DNA from: SIG440 sp045591035
GTDB lineage: Bacteria; Bacillota; Clostridia; Monoglobales; Monoglobaceae
Length of the DNA stretch: 13,451 bases
Direction: 5' to 3'
NCBI GenBank assembly: GCA_045591035.1
Contig: JAZNSG010000019.1
Location: 1 to 13,451, forward strand
Below are positions 12,169 through 13,451 of this stretch, piece after piece; the stretch's first letter is position 1; every line of letters starts with the position of its first letter. The notes under the pieces were generated by a model. The model saw only the letters and a list, made by a program, of their open reading frames with translations, searched no databases and was not told the DNA's origin. Both the position numbers and the translations under genes were made by a program.

Positions 12169-13451
12169 ATGGATATGGTTAGAGGTCATATTCTTTGCTG
12201 CGGCGGTACAGGCTGTACCTCATCCGGCTGTGATGCAATTATCAAAGAGATGGAAGCACAGCTTGCGGCACATGATTTGGAAAAAGAGTTTAAAGTTATA
12301 AAGACGGGTTGCTTTGGCCTTTGTGCTTTGGGACCGATTATGATTGTTTATCCTGAGGGCGCATTCTACAGCAGAGTTACTCCTGAGGATGTTAAAGAAA
12401 TCGTTGAAGAACATCTTGTTAAAGGTAGAGTTGTTAAGAGACTTCTTTATGCTGAAACAGTTGAAGAAGATAACATCAAGAGCCTTAACGAGGTTGATTT
12501 CTACAAAAAGCAGATGCGTGTAGCTCTTCGTAACTGTGGCGTTATAAACCCTGAAGATATTGAAGAATACATTGCTATCGATGGTTATCAGGCTCTTGGT
12601 AAGGTTCTTACAGAAATGACTCCTCAGGAAGTTATTGATGTGATTAAGGACTCAGGTCTCCGTGGTCGTGGTGGCGGCGGCTTCCCCACAGGTATGAAGT
12701 GGCAGTTCACCTACAATTCACAGAGCGATCAGAAGTATGTTGCATGTAACGCCGACGAGGGTGACCCCGGTGCGTTCATGGACAGAAGTATCCTCGAAGG
12801 TGACCCCCATGCAGTTATCGAAGCAATGGCTATCGCAGGCTATGCAGTAGGCGCAAATCAGGGTTACATATACATCCGTGCAGAATATCCTATTGCAGTT
12901 AAGCGTCTTGGCATAGCTATCGCTCAGGCAAGAGAATACGGACTGCTCGGTAAGAATATTTTCGAGACAGGCTTTGACTTTGATTTGGAAATTCGTCTTG
13001 GTGCAGGTGCATTCGTTTGTGGTGAAGAAACTGCTCTTATCACATCAATCGAAGGTCATCGTGGCGAACCCCGTCCCCGTCCTCCGTTCCCTGCAGTTAA
13101 GGGTCTCTGGGGCAAGCCTACTATCGTTAACAACGTTGAAACATACGCTAATATCGCTCAGATCATCCTGAACGGTTCCGATTGGTTCAGATCCTTCGGT
13201 ACAGAAGGTTCTACCGGTACAAAGGTATTCGCCCTCGGCGGTAAGATCAAGAATACTGGTCTCGTTGAAATTCCCATGGGTACAACACTTCGCGAAGTTA
13301 TCGAAGAAATCGGTGGTGGCGTACCTAACGGTAAGAAGTTCAAGGCTGCTCAGACCGGTGGTCCTTCCGGCGGATGTATCCCTGCTTCTCTTATCGACAC
13401 TCCCATTGACTATGACAACCTTATCAAGATCGGTTCTATGATGGGCTCCGG
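12169..13451 (+). CDS. hndC: NuoF-like NADH/FMN subunit of the [FeFe]-hydrogenase (HndC/HydB type), 3' end missing
   Basis: This flavoprotein subunit takes electrons from or gives them to NAD(H), and in bifurcating enzymes it links to ferredoxin. Only 427 codons are in the window; the remainder (SLBB-like domain, NuoF 4Fe-4S site, possible extra ferredoxin clusters) is off the edge. The N-terminal ferredoxin domain has C11, C16, C48 and C52 (LCCGGTGCTSSG, TGCFGLCALGP). The FMN/NADH core follows: GRGGGGFPTGMKW (from 166), NADEGDPGAFMDR (from 194), GAGAFVCGEETAL and GHRGEPRPRPPFP, all family diagnostics. ATG 12169 has only weak GGTG (12158-12161) close upstream; GAAAGG (12149-12154) is 14 bases away. 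Codons are those of a highly expressed gene (arginine only CGT, AGA or CGC). The catalytic hydrogenase subunit should follow. Confidence 0.95.
   Translation, partial: MDMVRGHILCCGGTGCTSSGCDAIIKEMEAQLAAHDLEKEFKVIKTGCFGLCALGPIMIVYPEGAFYSRVTPEDVKEIVEEHLVKGRVVKRLLYAETVEEDNIKSLNEVDFYKKQMRVALRNCGVINPEDIEEYIAIDGYQALGKVLTEMTPQEVIDVIKDSGLRGRGGGGFPTGMKWQFTYNSQSDQKYVACNADEGDPGAFMDRSILEGDPHAVIEAMAIAGYAVGANQGYIYIRAEYPIAVKRLGIAIAQAREYGLLGKNIFETGFDFDLEIRLGAGAFVCGEETALITSIEGHRGEPRPRPPFPAVKGLWGKPTIVNNVETYANIAQIILNGSDWFRSFGTEGSTGTKVFALGGKIKNTGLVEIPMGTTLREVIEEIGGGVPNGKKFKAAQTGGPSGGCIPASLIDTPIDYDNLIKIGSMMGS

Overview
The window comes from a low-G+C, anaerobic, fermentative Firmicute of the class Clostridia, probably near Ruminococcaceae/Oscillospirales. 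The evidence is the AT-rich sequence, the strong AGGAGG ribosome sites, TTG/GTG starts, TTGACA/TATAAT promoters, the Firmicutes pairs mazG-rqcP and rny-ymdB, and an Hnd-type NADH-linked [FeFe]-hydrogenase operon. Species cannot be fixed from the sequence. Every gene is on the + strand. I see no mobile element, tRNA, rRNA or CRISPR.

Bases 1-936 hold the end of mazG (nucleotide pyrophosphohydrolase) and rqcP (ribosome quality control), closed by a good intrinsic terminator. Bases 937-1308 are a gene-free leader. It has a near-consensus promoter followed by about 250 nt of successive hairpins, then a second extended -10 promoter, then rny (RNase Y), whose start codon is unusual. A tandem-hairpin terminator ends rny.

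Bases 2976-7379 are a tightly packed housekeeping run: ymdB (metallophosphoesterase), pgeF (peptidoglycan editing), an orphan family-5 solute-binding lipoprotein, and dinB (DNA polymerase IV).

Bases 7411-10507 are the most interesting part, five tightly spaced genes. They are a small DRTGG-like protein, an RsbW-like GHKL ATPase, an H-cluster protein resembling putative sensory [FeFe]-hydrogenases (alanine at the usual proton-relay cysteine), a second DRTGG-like protein, and a PHP-domain metal phosphoesterase. This looks like a redox- or H2-sensing signalling module. The PAS domain and SpoIIE-type phosphatase that I remember from related loci are absent here.

Bases 10508-10704 hold overlapping promoters with a strong Rex-operator match (NADH/NAD+ sensing) over the start point, followed by leader hairpins. 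Bases 10705-13451 encode the electron-input subunits of an NADH/ferredoxin-linked [FeFe]-hydrogenase: a NuoE-like protein (HndA), a GHKL ATPase, an HndB-like [2Fe-2S] protein and a NuoF-like flavoprotein (HndC), cut by the window edge. The catalytic HndD/HydA would be expected just downstream. The picture is an H2-evolving enzyme transcribed under Rex control, with an adjacent module that may sense H2 or redox state.
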